Made by a program: the position numbers and the translations under genes. From Agelaius tricolor (lineage: Eukaryota > Chordata > Aves > Passeriformes > Icteridae): a DNA stretch of 64,000 bases. The stretch lies in the NCBI GenBank assembly GCA_023055355.1, contig JALJCS010000002.1, positions 86,329,001 through 86,393,000 of the forward strand, written 5' to 3'. Within the stretch, counting starts at the first letter, position 1. Every line of letters starts with the position of its first letter. The notes under the pieces are model-generated. The model was not told where the DNA came from and did no database searches. It saw only the letters and a program-made list of their open reading frames with translations. Below, one piece after another: positions 50,484-62,624 of the stretch.

Positions 50484-51901
50484 AGTGAGTATTTTATGTC
50501 TTCTGTGAGAAGACGTTGAATGTATATACATTTTAGCTTGTGTCTACTTAAAACACTCCCTAGAAAACAAAATATAATTTAAAAAATGACCAGCTGATCA
50601 TTACTATTTGATTTCTTATTTTTAGCAAGGTTTCAGCTGAATGCATCTATTCTTCTAAGCAGTCACCAGGAAAGCTTCACTGTGATAACAAAACCATTTT
50701 TAATCTTTAGTAAAACTAAGTTTTATGGGCAATTAAATAGCAGAAAGAGTGAAAAATAATATAAAATATGATTCTGAAATGAAATCCACAAAACCTTTAA
50801 GAATGCAGCAGTCCTGATGCTTTTTGATGTGAAATATATAACAACCTCATTTTTAAGTGCTACTCAGGTGACTGGGGTAGTAAAAAGTTAACCAGACTCA
50901 TACATTGCTTCTAGCAGCATTTTTGTGGTTTTGGAAGACAAAGAGACACCTCTCATGACAACCATAAAAAAATCTAAATCTGTCCTCCTTTCCCAAGTTT
51001 TTCTTTACAGCGACATTTTAGCTCTTAGCAAGGCCTGCTGATGGAGACATTTCATCCAGAAAATTCAATTGCCTACTCCTGCTGCTGCTATGGTTACAGA
51101 TAATGGCATAACTTCTTGTTCTGGTAGAGACAATGGGTTGTTATGATGGGTCAAAGCAAAAAGTTTCAAAGTTAGAAAGATTTCTCTGAAGGACAGATGG
51201 TTGAGTAGCACTTGAAGCAAAATCCTGTATCTTTTCTCTAGAAGTTGAAGAAAGAGTAAGGTTTTCTTTTTCCTTTCTCTGACAGTTTTAAAATTGCATG
51301 TGTCTTGTTAAAACATGGCCATGTGTATATGTATTCTTCTAATTATTACTCCAGGCTAAAGAACACAATATTAGTAGGTAGAGGTGAAATCAGGTTTAGA
51401 GGATGATTAGATCCAATCCCACCCAAAGGCTTCCAGCAGACTAAAACACAAAGATTTGTGGTTTTCCCAAAGCTGTGCTTGTTAAATCCATCCCCTTTGC
51501 CTATGCTCATCACAGTTCATTGACTCCCTGGGAATGCCTCTGTCACCCCACAAAAGCCTGTGCTTTCAATGAGGTCAGATGATTTTATGTATATGCAATT
51601 TTGGCATGGTCCTGTCACTGATATTTCAGTAGTTTATCTGGGGTTTTGCAGGAAGTTCTCTTGCAGATATCCAGCACAGTAATGTTACTGTCTAACCCTT
51701 TCTATTGATAGGGTGATGCAGGAGAAAAGTACAGGGGAAGTGTGTCTTTTGGAGCTCTACTGCTTCTGTAATTCTCAGGGTTTCTTTGCCCCTTGCACAG
51801 CCTGAAAATAGGAAAGACACAGCCTGGCTATAGTGTCCCCCAAGCCTTCATTTCCAGCAGATCTCTGGTAATTTTGCCAAGCCACAGGGATCAAAAACCC
51901 T

Positions 51902-51937
51902 GGGCCAGAATCTTCTCTTATTTACACTGGCATACAT
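51902..51937. repeat. Possible ancient amniote repeat fragment
   Basis: GGGCCAGAATCTTCTCTTAT and TTACACTGGCATACAT follow a motif I recall from old reptile and bird interspersed repeats, roughly 'gggccagattctgctctcatttacaccggtgtaa'. The fragment is short. The name and class of the family are not secure. Confidence 0.35.
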
Positions 51938-54312
51938 TTGAATATCAAGCCAGCACACTCAACACAGTTTCAGAACAGTGAAAGTGTTATGAGATCAGAG
52001 TTTGATGAGGTGCTTTTGATTGTCTTTCAAGGAATTCAGAGGTATTCAAATACATTTCAGCCTAGGCATTTGCTGAGTATTTCTGCATATTCATGTTAGC
52101 CATGAGGATTCTCTGCTCAGGTGCTTCATTGTATAGGCTGCATTAGTGCCAAAACATGAACTTTTAATGAGATAATGGAAAGCTGTAGAATTAGTAGTTA
52201 AATTCAACAGTGCCAAGTGCATCTGTTGTTATTGTTGTAATGTTCTCACAAAATTTAGTATTGCTTTCCCATTCAAATTGTGAGGAATGTTTTAACTGGT
52301 TCCTGGAGTGGACTGGAGTTCTCTTTTCATGGCATACTGCTGAGGGCATGCATTTTATGCCCTGGGGTGCTTCATAAGAGCAGGAATGAACATGCAGAGT
52401 TTTCTGGGGCAACTTGGAGGACAGCATGGGGAAGAAAAAGCTACACTTGTTCACTACCATTCCAGCAGAGTTCCCTCCCACAAACTGTCTGGACTCACAG
52501 GCACACCCAGTCTTTGTTCTGAAGGGAGCTTATTTATTCACAGCAAAATAAATTCCAAGAATAAATAACAGTTATGATATTTATGAAGTAGGCAGGGATA
52601 GTCAGAGAACCAAGACACACAACTGATACTCAGGTTATCTCAGACCTTGAGCATAACTGGATTAGGTTTCACCTATTCTCTTAGCCAGTGTTTTGTACTG
52701 AAAACGGATCTGGACAACTTGCAAAGGGTTAGAGTCAACAATAGGAGCCTGCATGGGGTCACACAGCTGGCTTTGCTCCCCATTTGGTTCCATGGACCAG
52801 CATTTGGTTAGAACTAAGGCTTCTTTTATCCATTGTCCTGCATGGTGCTGACAACGAATAGGCTCCTGGGGTTGTGGCTTAAGGGGATTATTAGGCAAAA
52901 GAAAAACATGCCTCATACAAAAATCCAGCACTAAAATTTATGAAAGTTTCAAAGACTGATGAAGAGAAGGTGTTGAGCTTTGATTATAAGTTTTCTCAAT
53001 GTACAAGGCAGAAGAAGGAGACCAAATTCAAGTGGAAGTTTCAGCTCCCTCAAAACAAACATAGCAGGGTCAGACCAATGCTGGTTTTAATTGCTTGAAC
53101 CAGAAGGAAAAGAAGACAACAAGGAAGGGCCTCTATATTGTAGCACATTATGTTCTGCTCCTGCTTTTTCTCAAATCCACATGTTGCTGTGGCTATGGTA
53201 AAAATGATGCTTGAGTGGCTGGTATGATTTAACTGCATACACAGCTTTACCAATGTTGCCAAAATGCTCATTTTTACATAGACTCTTCCTGCCCATTACA
53301 GAGTCAATTCTTTGCATGATCTTGTGGCATCAGAAACAGAAGGATCTGGGTTTTCATGACACTATTTGCTTCTCTGTGGGAGCATATGATTGTAAAGTCT
53401 GCAAATAAGCTTGCCTGGGGACAAAGGTTTTTCTATTAAGATTTTCTAAGAGGCTCCACAACCTTCAGCATTACTGAGACTTCTGTTGTGTGTTGACTCA
53501 TACAGAGAAGCCAGGATGAGATTATTTGCTTTCTCCAATTTTAATTATTCCTCTCTTTTTCAGACCACTGCTCTGCTAGGTCATGGATGACAGTATGTGT
53601 TTCAACATCTTTTGAAAGAAGGGAAGAGCTCAGAAGGTAGCTTGCTGCATATGCAATCCTATATGCAGCTCATGACCCTGGCCAAGTAAAAATTGAAATG
53701 GAAGGAAGCCCTGAGAGATTGCTCTTTATTTCTCTCTCTTTTTCCAGTAAAAAAAAAATCTGTTTATGATGTTGATTGAACCTCTAAAATGGTCTGTTTC
53801 CTTCCTGTCTTTATAATTAGTTTCTTATTTAATGTGTATGTGCTTTGATTTTTCTTTTAATGTTTGTACACACTTGTCATTGTAAGAGTGATAAAAAATT
53901 GCATTTGATTTTAAGATCCTATTAGCACTTTGCTTGAGTAACAAAGAATTGAGACACTTAAACATAATTTCTGGAAATATTTACTCAGTTATTCACTTTT
54001 GGGGTGCAGTTGTTTATTCTGTGATAGTAGCCTGAAAAGAGACCACAGATAAACTGTCAGCTTTGACTGAGTTTCAATTGGAAACTTCAGCTTTTCAAGT
54101 TCTGCATCTTCAAATCAAGATAATATTCATATTAATTTCTTGGAAAGTAAACTGTTTGATATTGTGTTGTATATTTTCTAGCTTCTGTGTTGGAGAACGA
54201 GATTTTACCCTTTCTGCATTTACATGTTTAGTGCAGGCCATTTACTAAAAGATTTATTTCTAACTCAGAATCATGAATACCTTCACTCTTCTTCAGCTTT
54301 TGGATACACTAC

Positions 54313-55000
54313 TCTGGTGGGTTGACCCAGCCTGGACACCAAATGACCACCAAAGCTGGATGGGGAAGAGAAAATATAAAAGAAAGGTCATGGGTTGAAC
54401 AGGGAAAGATCATTGATCATTTTATCACCATGGGCAAAAGAAACACAAATTTACTATCAATTGAATCAGAGTGGGATAATGAGAAATTGAAATAAATCTT
54501 TTAACATCTTCCCCTCATCCCTCCCATCTTCTGGGTCTCAACTTCCCCCCTCATTTTCTTTCCCTCCTCCCTCTAGTGGTGCAGGGGGATGGGTTATGTG
54601 GGCTGTGGCCAGTTCATCACATGTGATCTCTGCCACTCTTTCCTCCTCGGGGCAGGGCTCCTCACACCTGCTCCAGCATGGGATCCTTCCCATGTGAGAC
54701 AGTCCCTCACAAACTTCTCCAATGTGGGTCTCCTTCCCATGGGCTACAGTAATTAATGAACTTCTCTAGCCAGGGTCTTCCACAGATCACAGGTTCTGCC
54801 AGCAAACCTGCTCCAGTGTGGGCTCCTCTTTCCCTGGGGCCACAGGCCAAGACCCTGCCCCAGCACGGGCTTCCCATGGGGTCACAGTCTCCTTTGGGTC
54901 CCCACCTGCTCAGCACTGGCTCTGTGAAATGCAGGGAAAGCTTCTGCCAAGTCCTCACAGAAGCCACTCTCTACCATAACCATGCCAGATAAACTCCATG
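54313..55000 (-). mobile_element. Solo LTR of an avian endogenous retrovirus
   Basis: Read on the minus strand, this is the long terminal repeat of an avian endogenous retrovirus, probably ERVL-like. Its 3' end is CCTGGCTG-like sequence followed by GGGTCAACCCACC near 54313. Its body has the typical series of 'ccatgggaaggacccacrytggagcagg' units, about 47 bp apart (anchors near 54671, 54717, 54811, 54858 and 54908), then GAGGAAAGAGTGGCAGAGAT. The LTR 5' limit is uncertain, roughly 54990-55010, near TCTCTACC. No gag, pol or env sequence is recognisable on either side, so this is a solo LTR left by LTR-LTR recombination, or a 5'-incomplete fragment. A retroviral promoter would lie inside it, but the copy is mutated and activity cannot be judged. 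Confidence 0.83.
54665..54930 (-). repeat. Degenerate ~47-bp internal repeats of the LTR
   Basis: Four or five copies of a GC-richer unit, each with CTCCAGYRYGGG on the plus strand followed by CTTCCCATGGG-type text. Spacing is about 46, 94, 47 and 50 bp, so one copy has lost its anchor. Such arrays are a normal part of this LTR family and explain a misleading minus-strand open frame of 86 codons here. Confidence 0.8.
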
Positions 55001-55159
55001 GCAAAGTTCCTGGTCTAGCAGAAGAGATTTATTCAGCATTTGTATGAACTTCTTAATATGATCTCAACTTTCCTGTGCAGCTACCCAGGAAACTAATGGG
55101 GAACAGGCATCACATACTCTATTAGTAGCTTTTGTACATCTACAGGGAAAAAAAATAAA

Positions 55160-55620
55160 AGAAGTTTTTTATAATTAATTTTTGCATGCCATATGTGTGC
55201 TCATGAGAGCTTCAAAATAATTGCACAGAAGCTGTGATTTGTTTTGCGCTCAATGTGACCAATTCTGTGCCAACAAGTGATTGTGCTTGTGACTGCCCAT
55301 TTGGTGTGTGCAATAAGGTGTTTGCACTTCTGCCTGTGTATTTGGGAGAATACAAACCAGGACCTCACAGTTCACAACAGAACAAATGAAGCATGGCAGT
55401 GAGTCACGGCGAAGACTGGCTTTGCATGCAAATTCCTTGAATCAGTAGAAGGGCTGGTTTCTAGGACGAAAGCATCTTGTTTCTCTGATTAATTTATACA
55501 TTATTTTAAAATTTGCTTATTAGCTGTAATTTGTCTTTTGTAAGCTTGGTAAACAGGTGTTTTTAGCCCTTAAGACCTAGAGAGGAACAAGCTTTCTTTT
55601 TATTTACATTTTTAAGTGCT
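55160..55620. promoter_or_regulatory. Candidate conserved regulatory element
   Basis: This block combines a perfect 12-bp palindrome TTTGCATGCAAA (55431-55442), which contains overlapping octamer sites on both strands, with a perfect AP-1 site TGAGTCA (55400-55406). Four CpGs lie in or near it (GCGC, CACGGCG, GACG). Several TTAAT/ATTA homeodomain-type cores flank it. It begins about 160 bp beyond the LTR. The mixture of dense motifs without simple repeat or transposon character resembles conserved non-coding enhancers. No alignment was available, so this is inference. Confidence 0.35.
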
Positions 55621-57348
55621 CAGTTGTCACAGCCAGCCATTATGCAAAACTGATTCCAGTGACTAATTTGACTTGACATTTTGATGCCTGTTTCTTTCAG
55701 AGTTCCATGTTATTTGGCTGATCTTGACCTGGGCCATGTCATTCAGCAAGACATACCTCCATTTTTTTACTACTAGTCTACTAAAGAATTATATTCAACC
55801 TGTCTATTTTTCTTATATGTATCTACCCATAGCTCTCCTGGATTTTTCTTTATGTCAGCAAGGTCAAACTCATTCCTCTTCTAATTATACACAGTACCTA
55901 TTCAAATCTTTGCTATTTGAGCATGTCAGCTGTTGGAGTCATTACATTAGTGTGAATGTCAAAGAAAACTTAAGAAAAGGAGGGAATAAAAATAATTTAA
56001 AGCTTTAAGAGGAAAAGAAATTTATTCTTTCTGTCACTTTATGTACTAAGTCCACTCAGACAGTACAGTTTCAGGTGCTAAACAGTCTAGGGACCCAGCT
56101 TGAATTTAGCTTTGAAAGGCTCATATTCTTCATTATTCTTTCTTATTAATGTTTAGATGAAAGCCGTAAGCTTTTAACCAAATTCATTACCTTCAGGGGA
56201 GGACCTAGATGTCTGAAGAAGAAATATTTGGCCTTGCTAATTGAAGTTACTGTCTTTAAGATTGCTTAGAACCCCTCAGAAAAGAAACAGTCTACTAACA
56301 CATATGAAGTGAACAGTTGCCAGACCCTGCTGATGAAAACATAGAGGAATACAACAAATTTTCCATTTGTATTGCATCTCTTCCTTCTGGGAAAATGTAT
56401 TGAGAAATTTATTATGATCTGCAGTTCAAGTAAAAATCTCTGCATGCTCTTTGCTTTTTGAGTAAAGACCCTCTGTTCTATACTTTATGGTACAGGTCTT
56501 TTCTGGTAGAAATCCCCTCATTTAGCAGTGGAAAAAGCATATGCATCCTGATTTTCTTATGTTTTTGTGGCTTAGCATCCTTTTCTTCTGGTGTGTGTAG
56601 TTCCATCCTCTTACTTAGAAAAGCACAAGGAGCAAGGAGGAAAGTCTTATGCACACAGGGAGCATTTTATTTTAGTGGTGTTTTGACTGATATATTTTCA
56701 CATATCTTGTGACTTGGGTTTTCTTTGGGTAGAGATAGTCAATGTAGTATTTGGCACTTAAAAGATTACACAATTAATCTTGCAGATGTTAGTCTGCAAA
56801 GAGCCCTAAACCAACTTTCCTAGTGATGACCACTTTCTGCTGCTGTCCTGCACAAGTACCCCAGTTGTTGTCTAATCTCTGCAGGGAGAGCTGGAGGCCA
56901 GCTGAGCTTCCTCACCTGATTTTGATCACCTCAGAAGCAGAGGGAAATACCTCTATTTTTCTGGTTGATTTTGCCTGAAGCAGAGTTAAATGTTCAGAGT
57001 GTATTTAATCAATTTTGACAGTGGTGTATTCTGCAGTTGTGGTTATATGTGGGGGCCACAGCAAGAGAACACCACTGTTAAACACTATGTTTTAGTGCTT
57101 TGATTTTTGCAGTCAGTTGCACTTCACAGAAATTGAGTAACAATGAAGCCATCATCTTTGCTGCAGGTCAGTGAAACAAAAAATCTATGTTTCAACACTG
57201 ATGATGAGAAACTCCTTTCTCCAGTTGAAATAGAATGGACTGGGTGACTGGATTCTACTCATTCTGTAATATTACATCTGAGTCTCTTCTGCATCATGAA
57301 GGGAAGGTAAGATATATGATTATATAAACAAATATATTACACTTAAAG

Positions 57349-57371
57349 TTTTTTTGTTTTTTTTTTTTTTA
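57349..57371. repeat. Poly-T tract
   Basis: A T run with a single G interruption, ending before AACTGG. It is a simple homopolymer tract. Confidence 0.9.
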
Positions 57372-58959
57372 ACTGGCTAATTTACTCCTGTTCATGTTTC
57401 AAAGCCATCCATGCACCAGACTGAAATTTTTCAGTTATGCATTTATTTGTGGAGGAATACCAATCAGGTATTTGCAGGACTTGCAAATTACTTCTGAACT
57501 CATCACTTTCAGCTGAAGAAAAAAATCCCAAAACTAAATAAATCTTTCTCACTTTTAAGATAAAACTGATTTTTATTGTAAAACTCTTCATTATAAAATT
57601 GACCTATTTTAACAACAAAACTTTCATAGGCTGTATATTTCAGGTTTAAAAATACATTTCTCTCTTTTAACTTAAAATTATTTAGGAATGAGATTGTTTT
57701 GTCTAGGCAAAAAACACACCAAAATAATCTTTTTTCAGTTCCTTCCAAAGTTTTTCTTCAAAGCATTTTTTTTAGTGCTTTTTCTTTTTTCAAGTTTCTC
57801 CAGCTTCTCATGAAAAAAACTTTCACATTTCATTTTTAGGTTAATCAGTCTGGTTTGAAAATTCGATTAACTTCTTTGAAAATTTTCCTTTCATTATGAA
57901 ACGAAATGAAACAAAGTGATCAGACTGAGGTTTTATTCACATAACCCGGAATGAGAAGAGAAAAAACAGAGGTGAACTGAATTGGAAGAAAAGTCACAGT
58001 GGACATATGCATAAAACTTGCATTGAAATAAAGGAAATAAGGCCTTGGAAAAGATTTAAGACAAATCTTGTCAAACTGGACTGATCTTTATAATAAACAC
58101 ACTCAGTCTTCTGAACTAATAACTCATTTCATGTTTGGGGAAGTTGGGATTGATATTTTGCAACAGGTTCCAATGTCATGCTTGGGTAATTTTTTTTTGA
58201 TTTATTGCAATTTGGTGGACTGTGAACTAGACAGGGCTGTTGAGCCCAGCACAAACAGCTTCAGAGATATCAAATCTGGAAATTCCCTTTCAACAAAAAC
58301 CATCCAAAGTTCAGGAACATCCCTATTGCATTCAAATTGGGTCAGTTTGTTATGAGAGAGCTCTAAAAGAGATTATATCATTTCCTGACATTAAAACCAC
58401 AAATTTGAGGGTTTTTATGATATCAGAGTTGATCAGTTTCGAGCGTTTCAGCATTTTGGCATGCCCATAGCATGAGGATATGTCATCAACACTGTAATAA
58501 AAGAGCCAGTCTTGATGAAATTTGACCTTCTAGAAACTCCCATTGAGAAGCAAAGCATTCAGCTCTTAGTACTTGCCTTTTTATCTAGCAAGGGGGTTTT
58601 AGAGTCTGCATTGGTTGCTCATACCAGAAAAAGAATTCTTCTTCCTCATTGAAAAAAAATAAATCAGGTTTACAAGTGAAGGCTTAACTTTTGTGTTTTA
58701 AAGTTGTGCTGCAGAGAAGATAAATTCCAATTCTTCAAATCTAAAGAAATTCCAAACACAAAGTTACAGATGTAAGACTTAAAAAACTCCATTACATCTG
58801 AATATCAAATCTTTCTGATTTGTTTTGGATATGTGTCTGCAATCTTTACTATATTGTTTTTTATTTCTAAATTGGTGCCTTTAAGTATAATTCTTTTAAT
58901 AGTCAAAATAAAGCAAAATTATAGTTAGTATATTAGAATGCAGCAATTTTTACCTGCAA

Positions 58960-59560
58960 TTATAAGAGAAGGTGGTTGGGTGCATGATCTACAACCTGCT
59001 TTCAATTTTCAATTGGTTTATTAATCTAAAGTATTCTAATTCTCAAACATATTAATTTCACAATAATTCACAAGGTGATTTCAAACCAATTGGGAAAACT
59101 AGTCCAAATAGATTCAATTACATAAACTAAAAGATATGTCCATACTTCTGCTTGCTTTTGTTTATATGATGAATCTCAATCAAAACTCTTCCCATCTGCA
59201 AGCATGTAGTTATAAAATTCCATATTCTAGATATCCATGTCTATCAATGTTTATGCAAAACAACATGTACCTTTTCTTATACAAATTATCTATAATTGTA
59301 CCATAAATTTTTAGCATGCAAATTTTTTCCCAAACAATTGATCCCAATGGGATAAAAAATATTAACCTTAATTTATTTCCTTATGCCTGATGTATTTCAC
59401 TATATAATCAGATTGTTTTTCTTTAAATGAATGTTGTATCCATACTGCTTTTCTCTATTTGAATGTATTAATGAATAAATTTAAACTCTGAATCACAGGT
59501 GTTTAAATTGGCTGAGGGAATAAATGTATAACTACATTCATAAATACATATCAAAGCAGT
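58960..59560. promoter_or_regulatory. Candidate AT-rich conserved non-coding element
   Basis: A non-repetitive, very AT-rich block with many ATTA/TAAT cores and CAATT motifs (such as TTCAATTGG near 59012), and an octamer ATGCAAAT at 59316-59323. This style of sequence is typical of homeodomain-rich developmental enhancers or matrix-attachment DNA. AT bias alone would also give many such hits, so support is modest. Confidence 0.25.
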
Positions 59561-60659
59561 CAAAGGCTTAGCTATATATTATGCCTTGATGTGTGTGCAA
59601 AATTTCCACTACTGTTATTGGGAGATAATGTGGGTGTTGTGAGGTCAGAATATGTTCCAGGCAGTATCCTGTGACATGTTTTTTTCCTACTAGTCCCATT
59701 TTCCCTTCTTTGTATGCTCTTTGCTACAGTAGCATAGCATTTGAATTAGAATTTTAGGAACTTTGAAGAAAGCAATTGCAGAATTTATACGTTTGTCACA
59801 ACAAAACAATTTTGCAAGTTTCACACTTGCACTGAAAAACGAAGGGCACAGACCAAAGTATGTTCAACCAGATGTTGATACCTAAATTGCAAATATCCAT
59901 GTTTAAGCAGATGAAGCCCTCCTGATTCTCTGTTTTATGATTAGGACCACATACAATGATAACAGTAAAAAAAAAAGGATGTTGTTACTAATGTGGTAGC
60001 ACAGGGACATCAGCGCCCCGATGGTGGAGCAGGAAGATGTTTGTGTGGCAGGGAAAACCAGTTGTCCTTTAGGCAGGCTCAAACCTGACAGGTGAAATCA
60101 AAAAAACCATAATGTTGGAAATGTTTTCTCAGGATATTTAACACTTATTATGAAAAGTTAAATAAAAGTTCCTCTATACTGCTAAGCTACTAACAAATTT
60201 TGTTGCCACTCCAAAAATCCCCATTTTTTTCTGCCTGCATCCCAAATGACACTTCTGTGGGTTTTTATCCCAGCTAGTGCCAGGAGTCATCAAAGCATTT
60301 GCAGGTTCAGAACCCTTATCTGTATAAGAACCAGAGCCAAGGCAATTCCTTAATATTGTTTATATCTAGGGCTTTCTATACTTTTAATGCCATTTGCTTG
60401 TGCCTTCAGTTCTCTTGAGAGAAAAGGATGGAGAATGCATAAAGCTCAGAAAGATGTTCCTCTCACAATGAAAAAGTCAGTGCAGAACATCCCACAGCGA
60501 ATTTCAAGAAGTGAGTTGTGTTCCCATTCCTGCTGGGATGTGTGTATAGCACGGTGACTAATGAAGTGCTAAGTAGCTCTGCTTAGCCAAGGAAAAGGGC
60601 ATTATTATTCTTCCCTGTGAAATGGGTTAGAGGAAATTATTTAGAAGAAACATCTGAAT

Positions 60660-60740
60660 GAAACAAAGCAAAGCAAAACAAAACATAACACACACACACC
60701 AAAAAAAAAAAAAACAAAAAGAAAAAAGGAAAGAAAGGAA
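60660..60740. repeat. A-rich / (CA)n low-complexity tract
   Basis: AAAGCAAAGCAAAAC units, a short CACACACAC run, a long A run and AAAGAAAGG units in sequence. It is purine-rich simple sequence with no element body identified. Confidence 0.92.
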
Positions 60741-62336
60741 CATAAAATTCAACTACCTCACAAGCCAGTAAGAACTTCTCTAATCCTAGATATGTATCAC
60801 TGGTGGGTACACTCACTGTTCCCTTAATGTGTCCCAGTTATCAGTAGCAGGCAAGAGAACATACACTTGGAGAGGCTGGATCTAGGTGCCAGGCAGCCAC
60901 CACCTGCAGACTGTAAAGTTTTGGGTAACCTAAATGCATATTTTTTCCCTTGACTTCTAATCATCTTCAGATGAGACACATCTATTTAATTATTTTTCAA
61001 GGTGGAAAAATTTTCCTATCAATTGATGATTAATAATCTCTAATTGGAAAAGGAATCAAATGTAACTGGAGTTAAACACACCATCTAACACCAGAAAGGG
61101 ACTCTGATATTGAAATACTGAGGCACTTGATCTGCATACTGCACAAAGCAAAATGCAAATACATTGATTTAAGTCACAGTGGTTCTAATGATGCTCAAGG
61201 CTGTGGTTAAAAACATGCTGTTATGATGTGGTACTGAACAATTTTATTTGTTAAAAGTACAATACAAGTATTACTGACCTTATTTAACACTGATCTCCAC
61301 AGATCTATTAGATGCAATAAAAAAAGAATTAGAAGTACAGAGAAAAACAATAAAGGTAATGGTAGAAATATTTCAGCATTGTTTTGCATGCTGTAACAAA
61401 CTGCAATGTGTGCAAGCAGCAGTGGGATAGGTCCTGGTACAACAGGATAATATAATTTACTTGGAAAATCTGCCAAAGGAAGGTGACATTCTCATAGAAA
61501 AGTGTAGATTTGGAGGTACCAATTAGAGCTTTAAACCAGAAGAAAAAATGCCCATACAATTTCTTGGATCTATTTCTTGCTTTGGCCATTTTGTTGTGCT
61601 CCTGGGGAATTAAGTGCATTTTGCTTATAATACATACACCTTCTGGGGATTTTTAGCCTATGTTTCCTAATGAGATCTTGATCTACTAACTGTGGCATCA
61701 ATCTCTAGGGCAACAGAGACAATACAGTAGTCTCTTGTCTACAGTACTGTCATATTTCATTTTGAAAACCATATGAAAATATTTCCTACAGAAAAACAGT
61801 CCTTGCATTTCCTTATTTGTGAATTGTATGCCAGAGTGCTCCAATTAGACATCAAGTGAAGAACATGTCCAAGAGATAATGTATTTATTTATGCCCAATA
61901 TCTCAACATTGTTCAATTTGAAGTACCACAAATTCTTAGTATGTTCTCGGCTGGAGACAGATGTTATGCATGGTTCATTGTGTAGACTTGGACCAGATCA
62001 CCTTCAACAAGCTGAAAGGATTATTCAAGGCATTTATTTATGTAAATAGCAATTTTTTTGGTTATTGTGTCCACACTCCAAAGCATAGGGAAATAAATAA
62101 CTTCAGTAGAGGATGTAATGCTTTTTATTGGATTATGGTATATAATGTCTATAAAAGTATTGTTTTCATGAAAATAAATTTTTTCAAAGTCTTCAATTCT
62201 GTACCAACCAACACTGATTCCATCAAGGCCACATTTTCTTCCCCTCATTTAGAAAGGCTGTTTCTTGCATGGGCCCCAGCCCTGCCCTAGAACAATTTTC
62301 TCAGCTGGACCTAATTTCCAAAGATTTTTTTTGAAT

Positions 62337-62375
62337 CCCCACTTTGATGATCCAAACCCCACTTGATGATCCAAC
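62337..62375. repeat. Tandem duplication, ~20 bp x 2
   Basis: CCCCACTTTGATGATCCAAA is followed by CCCCACTTGATGATCCAAC, with one T missing in the second copy. It is a small recent-looking duplication. Confidence 0.92.
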
Positions 62376-62600
62376 CTACTTTGAGTTGGTCCATGGTCCT
62401 GAAGAAGGGAAATAATTACTGAAGTACTGTTATGGCTTCAGCAAAGGGTCCAGTAAAGTATGATACAATAGTTAGAATAAACTTTATAAGACCATGATAA
62501 TAACTTAAATATATTCCATATTTACTGTGGATTTTCTCAGCTGAGCTATGGGGAAAAAGACCAACAAAATAAATAGTCAACAGTGTTGGTGCTGGGGGAA

Positions 62601-62624
62601 ACAGACAACAGACAACAGACAACA
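62601..62624. repeat. (ACAGACA)3 minisatellite
   Basis: Three perfect 7-bp units ACAGACA in a row, running into ACAACAAAAA. It is a short simple tandem repeat. Confidence 0.95.

Larger units (their letters stand above)
44571..54312. other. Long unique non-coding stretch
   Basis: Nearly 10 kb with no gene recognised. It holds short simple repeats (46.03, 46.59, 49.98 and 50.45 kb, listed separately) and possible ancient repeat debris at 46.19 and 51.90 kb. Open frames are under 100 codons and overlap in several frames. Confidence 0.55.

Noticed and set aside
54707..54967. Minus-strand open frame of 86 codons, rich in W, G and P
   Set aside because: It lies inside the endogenous-retrovirus LTR and follows its degenerate 47-bp repeats. 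Such frames in this LTR family are non-coding by-products.
57845..57928. Inverted repeat TCAGTCTG / CAGACTGA with a TTTGAAAATT direct repeat inside, possible MITE
   Set aside because: The inverted arms are only 8 bp, the inner inverted repeat is centred elsewhere and no target-site duplication is seen. AT-rich chance is more likely.
60540..60650. Possible third L2-like fragment (CCCTGTGAAATGGG text)
   Set aside because: Only one short block agrees and the expected neighbouring blocks are missing.
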